This document shows, in pieces, positions 61,040-64,000 of a stretch of 64,000 nt of DNA; position 1 is the stretch's first letter, and every line of letters begins with the position of its first letter. The notes under the pieces were generated by a model, which did no database searches, was not told where the DNA came from, and worked only from the letters and a program-made list of their open reading frames with translations. The position numbers were made by a program, and so were the translations under genes. The stretch covers positions 19,847,015 to 19,911,014 of the forward strand of contig CM055190.1 of NCBI GenBank assembly GCA_029224185.1, written 5' to 3'. This DNA is from Karalla daura. Lineage: Eukaryota > Chordata > Actinopteri > Chaetodontiformes > Leiognathidae.

Positions 61040-61240
61040 AGATTTTGCACGTTCTTCCCAGGTTCTCCAGTTTCCTTCCACAGTCCAAACATGCATGATT
61101 AGGTCGACTGGAGACTCTAAAATACCCTGTGTGTGTGTGTGTGTGTGAAGGGTGTGTGTGTCTGTCCTGTGATGGACTGGCGATAGGCACCAGCAGAGTC
61201 CCACGACACCGCTGGGTACAAAGCGGGTAAGAGGATGGAT
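61040..61240 (+). repeat. Interspersed repeat, copy 3 of 3
   Basis: Contains TTTTGCACGTTCTTCCC, CCTTCCACAGTCCAAACATG, CTGTGATGGACTGGCG and GGGTACAAAGCGGGTA followed by GGATGGATGAATGG. It is the best-preserved copy of the family also seen at 38184 and 43318, and is interrupted by an internal TG microsatellite. Confidence 0.75.
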
Positions 61241-63511
61241 GAATGGTTATTGTGCTTTCAGTTTATATAAGGACAAAGGTACACCATAGAGCTTCGAAAC
61301 AAGTCTGAAATAAGATTAACCAGATGCTTATTCACAGTTTGCATGAGATAGATAAGTAATCCATCTATGAGATACCTCCTCACACAAAGCGGATAAACAA
61401 AGTAAAAGTCAAGATCACAGTCAAATACTGTTTGAAGGAAAAAAGAAATTTCTGCATACATTTTTTGTGGTTAAGATTTTCTGAGCCTGCTGATAGATGA
61501 CAACCTTCACATTTGAACATTTTTGTCATTTCACCAACTATCTCATCTAGGCAAGCTTAATGATGGGTGCAGCCGTAGAATAAGCTTCAATAGCTGGATC
61601 CTCAGCATGACAGGCGATAGTGAGGCCAACACTGATCCTCTAATGATCATGAATGATGGAGTGCACCGAAAAGAATGAAAGGAGTGGATAAGGCAAAAGA
61701 TTACTCATATTCCTTAAAGAAAGTACAACTGTACTGGAGCAGAGACGGGATTCAGCTGGGAATAGATGTTAAGTCTGGAGACTCTTCACACTCAGGAAAA
61801 AGATTCACTGCCTTTATCGGGGAAGCGGGGAAGTGTGTGAGACGTTTGACCTAGGTAATCCAGTCAAAACACATTCTGAATTAAAATGTATGTGTATCGA
61901 CCTAAGGATGTTTTTCTCAGCTCTTGGAAAGCAGATTTTTAGCGGATGAAGCCTTGACAGCGGTGACGTGTTAGTGTCCCTGGTGGGGCCCTCACCCAGC
62001 AAACTGGCTGCCAGTGTCTGCAGACACTTCTGTTCTGATCTACTTTAAAACTGGGACATTTCTTCATACTTATGTTGGTTAACGCCGGTTAACAAATGCT
62101 GGAGGCGAACCCAACATTTTTCAAAAAATCATTTTCTCACCCTTAGTCTCACTGTCTACAGAAAATACAAAAAAATTGAGCAAGAGAACTCAGATTAGTT
62201 GTGAAACTGAACAAGTAATCTGTGTTGACAAAATATTTGTTGAAAAATAATTTGGAGAAATAGAAGAAGAAACAAAGAAAAGAGCACCTCTTATTTATCA
62301 TTGTTGTAATAATCATTTAAATCGATTAAATAAGTGACCTGAAGGCAGAGAAAAATAACAAGTCACAATTTAATAAAAAAAAGTTAGATAATAAATGGAT
62401 TGAGTGTGATAAATGTAATAGTCTGTTTTATTTTTAATGTTAATTGGAACCATTAACAACCAGTTAATATGACTGTAACAGGGCTGCAACAACAATTATT
62501 TACACAAGTAACAAAAATTTACACATTTACATTTAAGAGGCAGAGATCACAGAATGCTGAAATCACTGCTTGAGTGCTTTATCTACTAAATGATTATTAA
62601 AATAGATCAGTCAAGTAATCAATTACTTGGGCCAGCCTTTTCTTTATAGGAAATGTAAATTATTTCTAATTTAACCAACTTCACGTCCTAGACTTTCATC
62701 CATTGTCTGAAGAAGAACCAAAGACACTCCCACAGTTAACGGTCTAGAAAAGACCGTGAACAGCTAGTCGTGACCCTACAGTAAAGTGTAGCAGCAGCAG
62801 TGGATTATTCATGCCATCGAGAGAAACGTGAGAAACGAGCACCGACCTAAAGCATTGTGATTTGTTCACGTAGACACTGTATTGTCAGTCAATGTCTTTT
62901 GTCTCACACGGTTGCTATGGTTACGGGGGACTCTGCGTTTTATGTGTGATCCCCAGCGGAGGGTAGATTAGTCATGAGGGTAATTGCACCTCAATACTGA
63001 AAACCATTATTATAACATCATTTTACAGTTTTGGATGGAGAGTTGACAGAGTTGTCAAAGCTGGTGTTAATGAAGCAACTTGGAAACCTCCTTCTCTGCT
63101 GTTTATTTAGAAATGAGTAAGTCTCCTCACAAATAGCAGTATAAATACTGAAATCAGTGACTTGTTGAAATGTTTGGAAAAACCTGAGAGGTCATGTTGG
63201 ATTAGCCAGGTCCTACAGTGACGGGCTATTATGGTGCAATATGACACATCCAAACAAAAGAGCGCATCTGAGAAGTCCTCTCTTTGGATGTGTCATAATG
63301 TTTCATTTCTCTGACTGATGAAAGAGTTCATGTAATTACTTTTCTTTTTCTGTCTGGCTGTCTTGTTATGTTAAGGCGAGTCTTTGTTTCTCGGTCGAGA
63401 CTTGCAGTCCTTAAACAACTTGATTTTCTCCTTCACTTGCCATCAATGTCATGATATTGTGTAAATGTAACTTCTTTCCAAACCTCCAGACTCTCAGTCT
63501 CATTTTCCAGT

Positions 63512-63530
63512 CCCCCCCCCACCCCACCCC
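63512..63530 (-). other. C-rich run (G-quadruplex motif on the - strand)
   Basis: C9-A-C4-A-C4 on the + strand corresponds to G runs with one-base loops on the - strand, enough for a four-run quadruplex if the long run is split. Confidence 0.5.
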
Positions 63531-64000
63531 AAAGTGCTGTAGTATCTATAAATGGACAAAGGTCATACCAAGTAAGAAAAACTCACTTCTATGCAAAAAG
63601 TTTGCAAGAAATATACAAGATCAGTTGCTTCAAAATTGAATTTACGATGAAACATTCAGAAACCCACCCAAAATGTGATCGCTAATTCACAAACTCTCAG
63701 TTTTAAATTCTCTTGTGGTCCAGTCAAAATGTCAGTCAAGCGGATGTGACAGTGAAATAATTGTCGAGTGTCCGTCTTTAACTTTTATAACCTTTGCGGG
63801 ACTTGAGGAGTGAAACATGCTCCACCTTTGCTCACTCCAGACTAAACTGAGAGGTTGCCCTCCCTTTATTTCTGTCCCCATTATGATCGTAAACTGCATA
63901 CCTGCCGCGCGAGGGCTGAAAGCTTAACAGGCATAGCAGTATTAACGGCCGGCAGGGCTCAGCGAAAGGTCAATTGGAAACTGTAGGCTAAATCAATTGC

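Larger units (their letters stand above)
52499..64000 (+). other. ntrk3: ntrk3 intron, 5' part (before the kinase exons)
   Basis: At least 11.5 kb follows the juxtamembrane exon. I searched for the first kinase exon (an IKRRDIVLKRELGEG-like sequence) and for the mammalian truncated-TrkC exon (WVFSNIDNHGI-like) and found neither, so both, if present, are further downstream. The segment holds a GC-rich stretch (about 52840-53240), CA and TG repeats, complex sequence at 55560-56190 that may be conserved, a third copy of the interspersed repeat (61040-61240), possible old repeat sequence at about 62470-62640, and a C-rich run (63512-63530). The rest is plain AT-rich intron. Confidence 0.75.

Noticed and set aside
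62470..62640. Possible copy of a common fish repeat beginning GGGCTGCAACAACAATTATT
   Set aside because: Only the first phrase and a later ATGATTATTAAAATAG-like phrase fit; too degraded to annotate.
52499..64000. Search for the first kinase exon and the mammalian truncated-TrkC exon
   Set aside because: No sequence resembling either was found; they are presumably downstream of the window.

Overview
The window looks like vertebrate nuclear DNA, most likely from a ray-finned (teleost) fish. The evidence is a set of short exons with GT-AG splice sites that together encode the middle of one neurotrophin receptor, long AT-rich introns, many CA/TG microsatellites, and diverged interspersed repeats of types I recognise from fish genomes. 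I see no bacterial-style operons, RNA genes, CRISPR arrays or complete mobile-element genes.

The only gene I can support is ntrk3 (TrkC, the neurotrophin-3 receptor tyrosine kinase), on the + strand and running through the whole window. Eight exons are visible. They are an LRR C-terminal flank exon (4714-4868), two exons forming the first Ig domain (5497-5639 and 6719-6860), one exon for the second, ligand-binding Ig domain (14884-15189), a 15-nt microexon (15782-15796), a stalk exon (18822-18877), the transmembrane exon (21615-21717) and the cytoplasmic juxtamembrane exon with the NPQY docking motif (52310-52498). Splice phases agree at every junction, and the joined 1,109 nt are open throughout. 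The signal peptide and LRR exons must lie upstream and all kinase-domain exons downstream. I cannot tell whether this is the ntrk3a or ntrk3b copy.

The most interesting candidate lies in the 30.6 kb intron between the transmembrane and juxtamembrane exons. At 24700 a good splice acceptor opens, in the correct phase, a 26-residue tail ending in TGA at 24779. A canonical AATAAA (24826) with U-rich and GU-rich sequence follows. It has the layout of an alternative last exon for a kinase-less receptor and branches at the same position as the TrkB.T1 isoform of NTRK2. A second, weaker in-phase stop-containing exon candidate is at 28728-28763. Another splicing oddity is the 143-nt exon at 5497: it is framed by a (TG)n tract that replaces its polypyrimidine tract and a complementary (CA)n just after its donor.

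The rest is intronic: microsatellites, a MITE-like element with inverted ends (14163-14676), three related copies of one interspersed repeat, G-quadruplex motifs, a CpG-rich patch near 46.6 kb, and several blocks that look like conserved regulatory elements but need alignment to prove it.
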